This document shows, in pieces, positions 19,150 to 29,623 of a stretch of 31,669 nt of DNA. Location: assembly GCA_003427395.1 (NCBI GenBank), contig BFEA01000003.1:6160769-6192437 (forward strand), read 5' to 3'. Source of the stretch: Chara braunii (lineage: Eukaryota; Streptophyta; Charophyceae; Charales; Characeae). The translations under genes were made by a program, and so were the position numbers. Each line of letters begins with the position of its first letter. Position 1 is the first letter of the stretch. Below the pieces are notes generated by a model. The model was not told where the DNA came from. It was given only the letters and a program-made list of their open reading frames with translations, and did no database searches.

Positions 19150-19715
19150 TGGGTACTTGGATAACGAGACCTCAAACCGCCTTCAGAAGATTCAGCCACT
19201 TCAGGTCATTTAAGAGGTTTCTGGTCGCCACATGAAACCTCTGAGAGTCTGAGATAACCTGAAGTGGTTGAAACTTTTGAAAGCGGTTTCAGGTTCCCCC
19301 ATCCAAGCATTTAGGCAAGCAAACCTCGAACCGCTTTCAAAGAGTTCAACCACTTTAAGTCATTTAAGAGGTTTCAGGTCTCCCCACTTGAAACTCCTAA
19401 AATAACCTGAAGTGGCCGAAGATTCTTAAAGCGGTTTCATGTGCCCCTACCCAAGCATTTGGATGGGGGAACCTTAAACCGCTTTCAGAAGCTTCAACCA
19501 CTTCGGGTCATTTCAGAGGTTTAAGGTCTCCCTACCCGAGTCTCCTGAAATGACTTGAAGTCACTCAAAATATGAAAGCAGTTTCAGATGCCCCAATCCA
19601 AAAATTTGGATAGGGGATCTGAAACCACTTTCAAAAGCTTCAACCACATTAGGTCATTTAAGAGGTTTCCGGTTTCCCCATCCTAAACTCCTGAAATGAC
19701 GTGAAGTTGCACAAA
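19150..19715. repeat. Tandem array of about 150-bp hairpin units
   Basis: Nearly four units. Each has a forward half with an ACCGCTTTCA-like start (CCGC at 19177, 19331, 19479; CCAC at 19625), a TTCAACCACTT box, GGTCATTT and AGAGGTTT. Then comes its reverse complement: AAATGACCTGAAGTGG-like, GTTGAA and AAAGCGGTTTCA (near 19281, 19430, 19575). Unit spacing is 154, 148 and 146 bp. Halves pair along most of their length, so each unit folds into a long stem. The fourth unit is truncated near 19715, with a degraded remnant to about 19850. No open frame. Confidence 0.88.
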
Positions 19716-19879
19716 ACAACGTTGAACCAAAACAAAAATAGACAAAAAAAAAACATAAAATCTGACCTTTAAACCACCTCAAACTACTTAAATGAGTTGA
19801 AGTGTCTCCATGCCATTTCAACGGTTTCAGAGCTTTGCTAACACACTTTAGAATCTTTCATTATGAAATTTCAGTAGGT

Positions 19880-20620
19880 CGTCAACCACTTGTACTTTCT
19901 CTTCTCACTCCATAGCTCCACGCAGACTTTCTTTCTACTAACTTTCTCAATATTGACTTTCGTACCATTCTGACTTCACATTCCAGGTGACCATAGCCCA
20001 ACACCCCGGTTTCGGATCTTCCCTTGCCTGATTCCGTTGAGAATCGGGCGAGATGTGTCGTTTCCTTCCTCTTTTTTCTTATGCCCGCCATCTCCCCGCG
20101 TACACTTTTCTCTACTAATCTCTCTTTCTTCTAACTTTCCTCTAAAACTAACGCCGGATTCCAATTCGCCTAACCGGGAAACCTCAGATTCGACTTTTAG
20201 TTTGTCGAAATCCGTTGAGGATTCAGAGGGCTATGCACTTTTCACCCCGTCACCTCCTCTTTTCTCTCCTCGCCATATTCGTCACTTATTCTGAATGCAC
20301 CTGTCTCTACTTTCGTCCGGATTCACTCCTTTTTTCCACGACCTTTCACGCCCCTTCTCTCTTCTTCTATGTACCTTCTTCCTGCCTTTGTCAGGGTTTG
20401 TCTTCATCATCCTCCTCCTCTACCTTCGCTCGCACCTACCACGACTGCTCGTCCAGGTCCAGCCCCCCATCGCTGCCTTCGCTCTATGTCGTGCAGTCCT
20501 CCGCTAGCCCGTTTGTCCCTCTGTCCCATTCGTGCTCGTTATCACTTTCGTTGTAGCGCTTGGTCACGCAGTCGAGCACAAGGTCTGCTCATTAACTTCT
20601 GATCGCCCTGAGGAAAACTG
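19880..20620 (+). other. Pyrimidine-rich stretch with unplaced open frames
   Basis: Strongly C/T-rich on the plus strand. A frame to 20294 encodes LTPDSNSPNRETSDSTFSLS and KSVEDSEGYALFTPSPPLFS, which looks protein-like (Ser/Pro/Glu). A second frame (20215-20556) is Ser-rich. No domain is visible. It could be 5' leader, exon or biased intergenic DNA; splice signals are too many to choose among. Confidence 0.3.
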
Positions 20621-20705
20621 CGGAGAAAATTCCAGCATTGGACGGGCCGATTAGTCTTTCGCCCCTATACCCAGGCCCTATGTACTTTTTACTACGCAGC
20701 ATTGC

Positions 20706-20840
20706 ATGCCTTCTAAGAGAGCTTCCTTGGTCCACTCCGTTCAGGTAATGCTAGCCACCTATCAGGTCCCCAATGGGCGAAGTCGTCTACATGTAAGCGG
20801 ATTGCGGGATCAGGGGCGCGGCCTGCCGCAAAGCCCCTAG
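20706..20840 (+). CDS. Small open frame, unknown
   Basis: A 44-codon frame starting MPSKRASLVHSVQ, with CAG|GTAATG after codon 13, so it may instead be a short first exon. The same frame is open upstream except for one TAG (about 20652): a stretch reading VCSLTSDRPEENCGENSSIG precedes it, preceded in turn by a hydrophobic SVPFVLVITFVVALGH. The pieces together look like a broken small gene. No family recognised. Confidence 0.2.
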   Translation: MPSKRASLVHSVQVMLATYQVPNGRSRLHVSGLRDQGRGLPQSP

Positions 20841-21335
20841 TGCATGCCCATATCCTGCTGCAGATCTTGATGATAGTAGCAAATATTCAAATGAGAACTT
20901 CGAAAAGCGAAGTGTAGGAGGGTTCCCGTGATTAGCAGCTTATCGTGGCACTGTTGCAGTCTCCCCACAGCGCCCCTAGCCGCTTCGTCCCTTTTTCCCC
21001 AGTTACAATTCACCATCTTTTTAGGCCCCGTCGTGAATGCCCACACTCCAACCCCTCACGACAAATTGTGGTTGGCAGTGATGCCCTACGGGGACCCTTG
21101 CCACTAACACTTTCTTCGTCTCGTGGGCCAATCGCCCACGGGCTCGCATATACGTTGAACTCCTCGGTCCGTGTTTCAAGACGGGCAAGGTCGAGGAATT
21201 TTGCCAGCATCCCGAACACGCAGGAATCTTGCCAACATAGAAGTCGTGCGCTCAAGGTCCTTAACCGCCGTAACGGCCTCTAAATCCGTCATCACGGCCT
21301 AGTCAAAGAACACTGGAACAAAACTAATAATAATA
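20841..21335. other. Unassigned sequence, no supported gene
   Basis: Both strands are open for 80-110 codons (20945-21283 plus, 21010-21255 minus), which reflects GC content rather than coding. No motif recognised. Confidence 0.4.
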
Positions 21336-21339
21336 ATAC

Positions 21340-21600
21340 AACCATAAATAATAAAAATATTTAAAATTTTTTAATCGTAAGAATTGAGGAAAAATAAAAC
21401 GTTAGCACCGTTTTGACGCTGCCGACGACAAAACCAGAGGAGATAGCCCCGTCGGGCCCTCAACCCCTCGGTCTCTTCACACTCTTCCGATACTCCTTTA
21501 CCGCCACTCGCAGGTCTCGATCCCTAAATCCTCCTGGTGAAAGTCCGACGCTGTAACCAATAGTGCTAGGCGCAAGGCTAAGCCTAGTGCTAGCGGACAT
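21340..21600 (-). mobile_element. tRNA-derived SINE-like element
   Basis: The minus strand has a pol III promoter in order: A-box-like TAGCACTATTGG (21568-21557, one difference from TRGCNNARYNGG) and an exact B box GGATCGAGACC (21523-21513), 33 bp apart. The segment between reads TTACAGCGTCGGACTTTCAC, tRNA-like. The T stem does not pair and no acceptor stem closes, so it is not a tRNA gene. Downstream on the minus strand the sequence becomes AT-rich and ends in TATTATTATTATTAG-type repeats near 21329-21345, as a SINE tail would. No target duplication was identified. Confidence 0.5.
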
Positions 21601-22059
21601 CTATACAAGCGGACACTGCGCGACGCGCGGATCTACTCAAATATTTCAAAAAATTGCATTGTTGTCAATGTCGTCCTACACACGTACGCATGATTAGCAG
21701 ACAAGTGCACCAATCAAGTGACAAAATCTTTTTAATCCTGGTTTAATCAGAAGAAATAAAAACTTGGCCGGCAACCAACGCCATCTTCACAACCATAAAT
21801 AACGTGCGCCTTAAGTCCATGCGCCCACACACTCTCTATTCTAGTCAGCTATTCAGCCGACGTAAACAACAGACACAACCGCATCTCGCGTGGTGTACCC
21901 AAGCTTATTTTCTATCATCTGCAAAAACTAGGGTGGATACCCTTGTAAGGGTATTCACACCAACAACGTCCTCCTGACGTAGGAAGTGAGCGAACTGGCG
22001 GGGGGTAGAAAGGGCTATATCTTATTGCAATCCGGAAGGATAACGGTCCTGGGAGGAAC

Positions 22060-22245
22060 TTATTGTAGGTCACGAGAGATGTCGCCCTTGGTGACAATAA
22101 CGGGGACTCGATAGGTCTGATCACACTTCATTTGTAGAATGAGTGTCTTGGTTCCCCATTCAGTCTCGGTGTCACGGAATATGCGTGACCAAGACCAGTC
22201 TCCAACACATCGAAGTATGCGTACGTCCTGAAGTGGTAGCAACAA
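22060..22245 (-). CDS. Open frame downstream of gag remnant, unknown
   Basis: A 61-codon minus-strand frame, LQDVRILRCVGDWSWSRIFR then TLILQMKCDQTYRVPVIVTK, with a one-stop continuation VPPRTVILPDCNKI. It follows the gag remnant in the same orientation where protease would be expected, but no D[ST]G motif is present. Composition is protein-like. It may be a broken part of the same element. Confidence 0.25.
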   Translation of the reverse strand: MLLPLQDVRILRCVGDWSWSRIFRDTETEWGTKTLILQMKCDQTYRVPVIVTKGDISRDLQ

Positions 22246-22571
22246 GACGCCTGGGTACTATTCGAGAACTAAAGATTAAGGGAAAAGTGGAGGTCAGGGA
22301 CTGTATGATCATAGCCGCGATGCGTCTTGGTATCTCTGAGAGGAACGGAGATAGGAGAGCGGGACGGTACCTCGACAACCGACGGGGCAAAGGAAATTGC
22401 GTTTGTCATATTTTAAGGATCTTGTGGTGTGGTAGCCAAAGGTGCGAACCGCAACTCCGTGGTAAGGAAACCGACTACAGACGAGGCCTTAGCGGTGCAC
22501 TAAATGGCTAGCTGCACGGCGTTGGCCGGGGGGTGTCGGGGGGAACTACGGTCGATGCTGACAATAAATTA

Positions 22572-24850
22572 TTAGCACCACGAGAAGGTGTGTTCATCTT
22601 GATGGCAACGAATACAACCCCGACGGGCATAAATAGCAACCCACTCATCAGGTGTCAGATTTTCACGAGGGACAAAACCCTGCGAGAGGTCCACAAGTCG
22701 AACAATGAACATGGAGGCATCAGGTTGTGCGGACTTGCAGTGAGCACGACCCATAGTGGGTAAGGTCATCTGCAAGTGATCACCAGGGGTGAGCGTCTCG
22801 TCATCCAAATGCTAGTGTGTGACATCTATAAGCTCGATGTCCTCAGGGACGGCCCCAAGGGTAGGGTTGAGCTCAGCCATATGGTCATCGTCGTACTCGA
22901 GCGTAATATAGCGCCAAGAGAATTGTGTTCCTATCTGAGTTGGGTGGCGAAAGCGACCAGCGAAAGAGAACAACCTCGGGTTGATTCGGTGGGGGCGGCA
23001 AACTACGAAAAAAGCAGGGCGGTGGAAAAACGACTATGCATCCTTTGATACTGGCGAGCAATATCGTGTGCCTGCTCTTCGAACGAGAATGACCACCTCC
23101 ATATCTATAAGGGTTAGTCAGTCGAAAGACAAAAAAAAACAAAACTGATCGATGAGAGTGACCTCCAGAAAGAACGTCTCATCACAAGTGAGGCTAGCGT
23201 CTTGAAAAATCTGAATGCGATGCTCTAAAATTCTAAATCGCTCGCGATAATGGACAATGACCATCTTGTTAGGGTGATGCGGGTCAGGGCATCGATGGCA
23301 TCATGTCGAGCACCGAAGCGGTCCTGAAGGACTCGGAGGGTCATGAGATCCACAAACATGGGAACCTCACTCGTGCAGAGGCGATGGAAATAATAGTTTT
23401 CCCACAGTGGAAGAGCTGCCACAAAATTTGGTTGCACGAAGATCGCACCACATCTCCTAAGAAGTAGTTGTCAACATCAGTGTGTGTGTGGCTATTTGCA
23501 GCCATTGCAACACGCGGAGTTTGTCATCGTAGTTAGATATATATGATAGGCGCACAATGGGGGGTCCGCCATGCTGACAACTAGGGGAGAGTGGTTGAGA
23601 TGCCTTCATTGTAACGACAAAGGTCAGGGTCAATGCAGGGGTTGGAGTGGAAAAAAGTTGTAGGTCATAGCCACGAGCAAGGGGGACCAACAAATGTGGA
23701 GACGACGACCACAAGTAGCTACAACGGGGTAGTGAGGTAAGAAGGCTGAGGAGGGAGAGCAGGTCGAGGGAAGTGAGTATGCATGATAGAAGTGGAAGGG
23801 GCGGTACAGGAGAAAGAAGGGTGAGCATCCTTTGAGAGGTGGGTTGTCGCAAAGTAAGAATCTCCGCCCGAGCCTGTGCAATGGCGGCCCGCAGAGTAGG
23901 CACTCCCTAGGTGTCGCGAGTCAGAGGTGGCAGGGTCGGAGAGGGTACCCTAGTGGGTAGAGTAGTCACAAACTGAAGGATGCCCTGAAGTGGGAGTGAG
24001 GAGGTCAGAGGAGGTAGAACTCCATGCCGGAATGTCGTGCCGGGTGCGAGGAGCTGGGAAGCAGCACCAAAAGTGGCAGATCAGCGTGCATGGCCAAATG
24101 TCGGTATCTGGGTGACAGAACCTATGACAATGGCCGAAGTGGGATAGGCGGTAGGGGCCGATAAAGGTGTTGACAACGCCACTCTCTAGTGTTGAGGGTA
24201 AGTGATGGGTCTGACCCTCATAGGAGGGGAACCCACCACATCTCTGTTTCTAGAGTCATGGAAACCGGACTGAGAGTCAGTAGGGAATAAAATATGAGAG
24301 CGGTGAGGAGAGCGATGAGAAGAATCCTTAAGGCGGTGGACGTCAAGGGCGAGCGCATCGAGTTGCCCCTATATGAGTGCAAGTGAATAGAGGTGCGCTT
24401 GCATAAGTGTGAGGAGGGTCTGTCTGAAGGTAAATAGGAGTCTGACTCAATGTCATTGGATGAATGGGCCCCTTAGAGGTTGTAATCTGACTCAAAGTCG
24501 TTGGATGAATGGGCCCCTGAGAGGTGGATAGTGTTGTAACGATCTCCTCGGATGTCCTCTCGTTCGTGGGCGGGAGAAGGATTGGGGTAGACATCACGGG
24601 AAGTGGGGAAAGAGATGGGATGGTGTGCGGAGAAAAAGACCCACAAGTGAGAGAAAGAGGACCGTCGGAGCAAAGTGGGTAGTTGTGCGTCGGAGCGCCT
24701 TGTGACCAGCGGGTCACACGTGAGAGGGTTACACGAAGCCGGTCAAGGGGAGAGGATTCATTCAAGTCCAGGGTGCTCGGTGCAAGGAGCCGAGAAAGGA
24801 GGGGGTTATGAGTACCTTATACCCTAGAAAAACCTAGGAAGGGGGAGACT
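22572..24850 (-). pseudogene. Ty3/gypsy-like gag remnant with CCHC knuckle
   Basis: The minus strand, read from about 24850, shows a Ser/Pro/Thr-rich N-terminal part (NESSPLDRLRVTLSRVTRW; then two copies of a GPIHP.TLSQ repeat). After a frameshift near 24400 comes a helical part, LTLMQAHLYSLALI-stop-GQLDALALDVHRLKD. A long Pro-rich stretch continues in that frame with stops near 24190, 24083 and 23911 to KLRVLQWLQIATHTLML. A gag-core-like region (about 23440-23130) has DALTRITL and KMVIVHYRERFRILEHRIQI, like Retrotrans_gag (LT.I.QG..V..Y...F..L). The last part (to TAA 22572) has SWRYITLEYDDDHMAELNPT, a TAG, and ends in CIRCHQDEHTFSWC (22616-22575), an intact C-x2-C-x4-H-x4-C knuckle. No protease, RT or integrase follows. 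Dead copy; gag would form the particle shell and bind RNA. Confidence 0.65.
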
Positions 24851-24879
24851 AGGGTGGAGTAGTAGCAACTTAATCAAGA

Positions 24880-25520
24880 AAAGAAAAAAAAACATGTAGG
24901 AGAAGAAAAAATTAAATAAATAGTAATATTTCAAGATAAAAATATATATATATATATAAATATAAAAATAAATAAATAAATGAAAGCAAAAAAGAAAAAT
25001 AATATATTTTTTTATTTTTTTTTGAAATTTTCGATAATATTTTCTCATTTTTCATGAGTTAAAAAAATGTGCCTTGAGAAAGGAAAAGGGTCAAAAGACC
25101 AAGAAACACACTAATTTTCAAATGATGCAAACTACGATTTTCATATAAATAAATAAATCAATGAGTAGGTGGAAGAGAGTAAGGAAAAAACTAAGTTTTA
25201 AATAATTCAAAATTTTGAGCGGTATTTTGTTATCCCCATGGTGTCGAAATGTGCAATCAAGGAAATGACTAAGCAAAATGGGAAACTTTTGTCAGCACTT
25301 CAATACCCCTAAGAGGTCAAAATGTGTTGAAAGAAGAAAGAAGGGACAAAAAGAAAATTTCAGGAGCACTTCACTACCCCCAAAAGGTAAAAATGTGCGT
25401 CGATAGCAAAAGTGACTAAGTTTTATTAAGATAAAAGATATTGCGAAAAAAAAAAAAAAATCATAATAAAAAAAAACAAAAACAGGAAAACAATACTTCA
25501 AATTTTTCAAGGAAAAAAAA
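24880..25520. repeat. AT-rich low complexity with weak 70-bp repeat
   Basis: Contains (TA)n at about 24943-24957, (AAAT)n at about 24966-24980 and A runs. Three diverged copies of a motif like CACTTCAMTACCCCYAAGAG then TCAAAATGTG occur near 25230, 25298 and 25366, about 70 bp apart. No gene is supported. Confidence 0.55.
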
Positions 25521-25890
25521 ATCAATTAAAAAGAAAGACGAAAGAAAGATAGACAAAAAAAATTAATGCTGGAGAAGAGGAAAAAAATGATAAAGTGATA
25601 AGGGAAGAGAGCAATAGGTGAGAAGGACAAGACAATGACGTGGTAGGTGAGAGAGATGATGGGGTTGTTGTAAGGGGAAAAAAAAAAGTAGAGGAAGGTG
25701 GTAGAATGGTAGAGAAAGATATGGAAAAATGTAAAGAAAAGACGGAGAGATTTGTAAAGAGGGTGAGTGAACAGAAGATGAGAGAAAAATATGGTGGAAA
25801 ATGAGTGAAGAGTGAGAGATATGGGAGAGCAGTGGGAACGTCAGGAGAGGAGTGGAAAAAAGAGGAGAGGAGAGTGAGAGAGGGTGACAT
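25521..25890 (+). repeat. About 370-bp polypurine tract
   Basis: The plus strand is very largely A/G (GAGAGAAAGA-like, GGAGAGGAG), with few pyrimidines, mostly single T in GTG/ATG words. The complementary strand is open as a Ser/Leu/Phe-rich frame, a product of the bias. Such tracts can form triplex DNA; no gene. Confidence 0.7.
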
Positions 25891-26199
25891 ATAAGTTAAA
25901 GAGTTAGAAAAAGATAATAAGGAGAGGGAAGTAGAAGGACTGCAGAAAATTGATTAGTGTGTAGGAAGTCATACTAAGCTCTTGGGTCATTAAAAGCAGA
26001 AAAATCACAAATATCCAATGAATCGTGACCTTCAAGCAACCTCGTGGAATAACGTCGTCAACTGTTGCAAAAAACTACCAGCAGTGCATGAATTTCTGAT
26101 CAGACGGATCACATTTGTCAAATAGATGGTTAAGGAGAGATTTTGCTCTCCCAAACGGATACTCTCCACTCGTAGCACAACCCACTATGAAGGGGGATC

Positions 26200-26269
26200 T
26201 TATTTTTCTGCAAACTGTCATTGTGGCGGTTCGGTTGGATCATACCTGATGAGATCTGCAGAAAAATAA
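26200..26269. repeat. 13-bp inverted repeat with 44-nt spacer
   Basis: TTATTTTTCTGCA (26200-26212) and TGCAGAAAAATAA (26257-26269) are exact reverse complements; an (AAT)n stretch follows at 26268-26282. The spacer is GC-richer. May be a small structured element. Confidence 0.6.
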
Positions 26270-26614
26270 CAATAATAATAATTTTATGTCATAGAGCAGT
26301 CAGAGGGGTCTTCAAGTGCCGCCAAGTGACACTCTAATGGCCATGGGCAAGTAGAGAGGAAGTAAATAAAATTTTTTATTGTTTGTCATAAACTTTTTAA
26401 CTGGTGGGCAAAATTTTTTCAAAAAAGAACTCGTTGGAATTGTTTTTCAAAGACGCTTCTAACAAGCTATTGTGCGACTTCAACTGCGACCTGTAGAAAT
26501 AACGCTCGTCAAAAAAGAAAGGGCACGTGTGATTTTGAAGCTGTGAAAAATTAATTGTTGTCCATGAACGATTGCAGCGCCAAAACAAGAGGACATAATT
26601 TAACAATTTGTTTC

Positions 26615-26649
26615 TTGTTGGAAGCGTCTCGTCGGACGCTTTCCAACAA
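26615..26649. repeat. Strong hairpin
   Basis: TTGTTGGAAGCGTC (26615-26628) pairs with GACGCTTTCCAACAA (26635-26649) with one bulged T and a 6-nt loop. The surroundings are AT-rich and show no gene. Confidence 0.7.
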
Positions 26650-26804
26650 ACTAAAGACAAAAAACATTGAACGTCGAATGCAAAAGTTATGATGGAAAAT
26701 TTGCACTGGTGTGATTATAAAAGTGAAATGGTGAGTTTTTATGCTCGAGCCATGTGAGAAATGATGGAGGGGGTGGATGGGGGAGGGGAGCAGAAAGAAA
26801 CACC

Positions 26805-27724
26805 TATAACACAGGATTCGTGAAAACCCAACAAACCCGCAAAACCCAATATTTCATATAGAGTGAAAAAGTATAAGTCAAACTTCTATTTCTGATAAAA
26901 AAAAAAAAAACACATTTTCAACCACTTTCTGAAAAAATCAACCAAACAGTTGAGCAATCCTCAAGATGTGGAGGAAAACTCTTTCTAACAAAGATCCTGT
27001 TATATGATTATAAGTAATTCTCAATGAACTTGCAGAAAAATAGAACTTCCATAAAACAAACTCGAAAGTTGTAAAAACAGTTTTTGTGAATTTTGGCATA
27101 TAGGACTATATGCCGTTTTCAACATTTATAGACACTATAAAGCAATTTTAAAGTTAAAAGTAAAATCTTTGTCAAAAAATATATATTATGTAAAATAATA
27201 ACACAAACAACATTTGTCTTTGAGACATCTTCAAATTCTTAGTCAAACGTAAGTTAAAAATAAAAAACTAAAAGAAAAAAAATAAAAATAACATTTAAAA
27301 AAAAAGAAGTTTGCCCACAAACGGGAGAATATGTTATGGCGAACGTATTAAGTACTATTAACAAACAAGATAACACGTTCACACGTTCGCTAAACCCTCG
27401 AACATGTTTGTCGTGATACAAAAATTAAAAGACTTTACACATGATCTTTTAAGATTAAAAAAAACATGGATATTTCAATTTAAAAATATACGATGCTCCG
27501 CCTCGTAATGATTTACTGTGAAAAATTTTGTTTTTTTCCTCGTCACTTCCAGTGGTTCTAAAAAATCTTTTTTTTTTGTTCTTTTTTGTTTTTTATTTTA
27601 CTTCGCAAAGAATCTTGCTCATGTAGATTAGAAGGCCTAAAAACTGCACTCTCAAAATCCTAAATAAATTTCGTTCAAACCTAACATTTTTTTTTTTATA
27701 GGTTTTCACGAATCTTATGTTCTA
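26805..27724. mobile_element. Possible 920-bp TIR element
   Basis: A 26-bp terminal inverted pair: left TATAACACAGGATTCGTGAA.. (26805-26830), right (27699-27724) its reverse complement with five differences; the core GATTCGTGAAAACC is exact. The interior is AT-rich with no coding frame, as for a non-autonomous DNA transposon. Target-site duplication is not evident (left flank acacc, right flank ttatg), so the boundaries or the class may be wrong. Confidence 0.4.
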
Positions 27725-28386
27725 TTATGATATCTGTGTGATGGACTTGCTGGGATGACGCTCCATCAGGATCAAGATGAAGGGATGAGAACGAGGGAAA
27801 TAAAGATGGAGATGGAGCTAGAAGGGACAACGGAACTCGAGGTAAACTCAACACGCACATACTCCAAAATGTGCAAACGAGGAATGAAATGAAAACGGAC
27901 TGCAACTGGGGTATTCCCCCAGTGGACTGACTGGACTGGACTTGCCTAGCCTGGACTGGCTTGGTACCGACAGTGGTACCGGGCAATACTAGACTAGACT
28001 GAATGAGGAGACAACATGTAGGGTCATGCCACAGTCTGGTCCTACACGCCGAACAGGCAAAATAGCAAGATAGCCCATGCTTTAGGCCAAGGCAGCCAGA
28101 GGCACGCTCCAGCGGCTGCACTACCTGACCTGAAAGCAAACTTATATACATTTGCTAAAGTTTAATTTAAAACTGTTTTTTTGCGCAAAGTGTGACTCCC
28201 ACGTAGTTTGTTGTTAATTAAATTACTCTGATTTGTTCCGCACATATGACTTAAGACAACTCCCTCATCATATTCATTCGCACTATAGCCTCGACTTACC
28301 CTAAACTCTATCCAGAGAAGAAGTCTCATCCTGAGACAAAAAAACAACAGTTTTACCAACATGTCAAATATAATGACCTACCAAAA
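27725..28386. other. Unassigned sequence, no supported gene
   Basis: Contains CTGGACTG-type short direct repeats (about 27925-27960) and GGTACC..GGTACC (27962-27980). One minus-strand frame of 151 codons (27696-28151) has no recognisable motif and crosses the TIR boundary, so I do not call it a gene. Confidence 0.45.
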
Positions 28387-28394
28387 CAAAGACT

Positions 28395-28705
28395 CTACGT
28401 TGCCACTTGTACGCACCCTCGTAAGAGTACGGATTTGTACTTCTGCACTCGTACGCTACTTGTACGCAAGGGGTCCCGTACGAGTTTTTTTTTTTAATCC
28501 GGTATTGTTTTTATTTTTTTTCTCAAATTCTAATAAGAATATGAAGATGATGCTCAACCAAATGTTATTTTTTTTGTGTTGTTGCATCACTTTTTTTTTT
28601 TGGGAGTTTTTTGATGACTTGTACAGGTTCCCGTACAGATCCCGTACAAAAATTACCTGTACGTTTCGTATGGAAAACCCAGTACGTGTACTCTATGCAA
28701 CGGAG
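28395..28705. mobile_element. hAT-like MITE with GTAC clusters
   Basis: Left end CTACGTTGCCACTTGTAC and right end (reverse complement) CTCCGTTGCATAGAGTAC agree at CTNCGTTGC and at the final GTAC. The element is flanked by 8-bp near-identical duplications, CAAAGACT (28387-28394) and CACAGACT (28706-28713); 8 bp is the hAT target-site length. Two subterminal clusters (28405-28485 and 28619-28692) hold many GTAC words (TTGTACGC, CCCGTACGAG, CCCGTACAG, CCTGTACG), like the subterminal transposase-binding repeats of hAT elements. The middle is T-rich without coding capacity. Confidence 0.55.
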
Positions 28706-28713
28706 CACAGACT

Positions 28714-29357
28714 GAAAACACTGCTGATTTATGGGGGTTATCGTTCGAATGTATGCCTCTGTGTATGTGTACTTGCTGCTCCGCGTGCGTGTCTGACTGC
28801 TTGTCGGTCTGAGTGTGTGTGTGGCCCGTTAGGCCACTTGTTTGTTTGGGAGGCCCACGAGGTTAATAATTACTTGTGGCCGTGACTTTGAGGTTGCAAC
28901 GGGGTAAAACACTCAAGTGGCTGAGGCCCGAGGGGGTAGCTTAGGGGACACTCAAGTACCGTAGTGTCGGTACCAGTAGCATATAACTCGAGCACAAGAA
29001 GACGAGACGTTTGTACCTTTTGGGGTAAGAGTCAGGTAGTACAAAATCTAGGGCATGCAGAATAGATGTCGGGTTTGCAATGATGTTTCCCTCTCAAAGG
29101 GAGGAGGTATCGATGGCTTGGAGGCCGCGTGTGAGGCATGCTCCAACAACCAGCTATGAGGTTGGTTGCCGAGTAAGACTTCAGGAGGAGACAAGTGCTC
29201 CTCATTTGCTGCATGCAAGTTTGGGCATCACGCTGCTGGAGTGAGGAGGAGTGTTGCGTTGAGCACTTGAAAGAGGAACGCCAAAGCCTATGGTGGAAGG
29301 CAGTTGGTAGGAGTAAGAAGGAGGGGACTAGGGAGGAGAGTGGCCAGGGATACTTAC
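28714..29357. other. Unassigned sequence, no supported gene
   Basis: Mixed, GC-moderate DNA. A plus-strand frame (29195-29533) of 112 codons is open but overlaps the better-supported minus-strand exon. No repeat or motif recognised. Confidence 0.4.
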
Positions 29358-29434
29358 CTGACTATGGTGGACGCCATCTTCATCTCCTGGTACGTGCCGC
29401 ACCGGGAAGGCCCCAATTGGGCATAGCATTGCAT
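29358..29434 (-). CDS. Possible exon with strong donor
   Basis: A minus-strand frame from ATG at 29434 reads MQCYAQLGPSRCGTYQEMKM then ASTIV, and ends at CAG|GTAAGTATC (donor G at 29357), an almost ideal splice donor. The same frame is open a few codons further upstream. No downstream partner exon is identified. The protein is not recognised. Confidence 0.25.
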
Positions 29435-29623
29435 CAACAAGGCTTCAGGACAGAGTCACACGGCCTGAGGAGAAGGGGACACATGTGCTTTGCATCTTTT
29501 GCACAAGGCAGTGTGCCTAGTGGTCTGCCATAACCGTTGACCATCAGAGGTGGAAAAAGAAGGAGGCTCGCAGTAGAAGAAGGATTCGTACATTGATTCT
29601 GGTTAGCACATTCATCATCATTA

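Noticed and set aside
19150-19715. CRISPR-like array
   Set aside because: Units are contiguous, diverged and self-complementary with no unique spacers; the genome is eukaryotic.
21500-21575. Functional tRNA gene on the minus strand
   Set aside because: The B box is exact, but T-stem and acceptor pairing fail and no clear anticodon arm forms; better read as a SINE head.
26221-26256. 5S rRNA-like or tRNA-like sequence (GGATCATACCTGATGAG)
   Set aside because: The similarity to the 5S 5' end is only about a dozen bases with no following 5S sequence, and the B-box-like GGTTCGGTTGG does not fit.
27696-28151. 151-codon minus-strand frame as a gene
   Set aside because: No domain or protein-like pattern; the frame runs through short direct repeats and a TIR boundary.
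28395-28705. Conserved promoter with SBP-box (GTAC) sites
   Set aside because: The GTAC words sit within a unit with hAT-like ends and duplicated flanks, which explains them more simply; no gene starts nearby.
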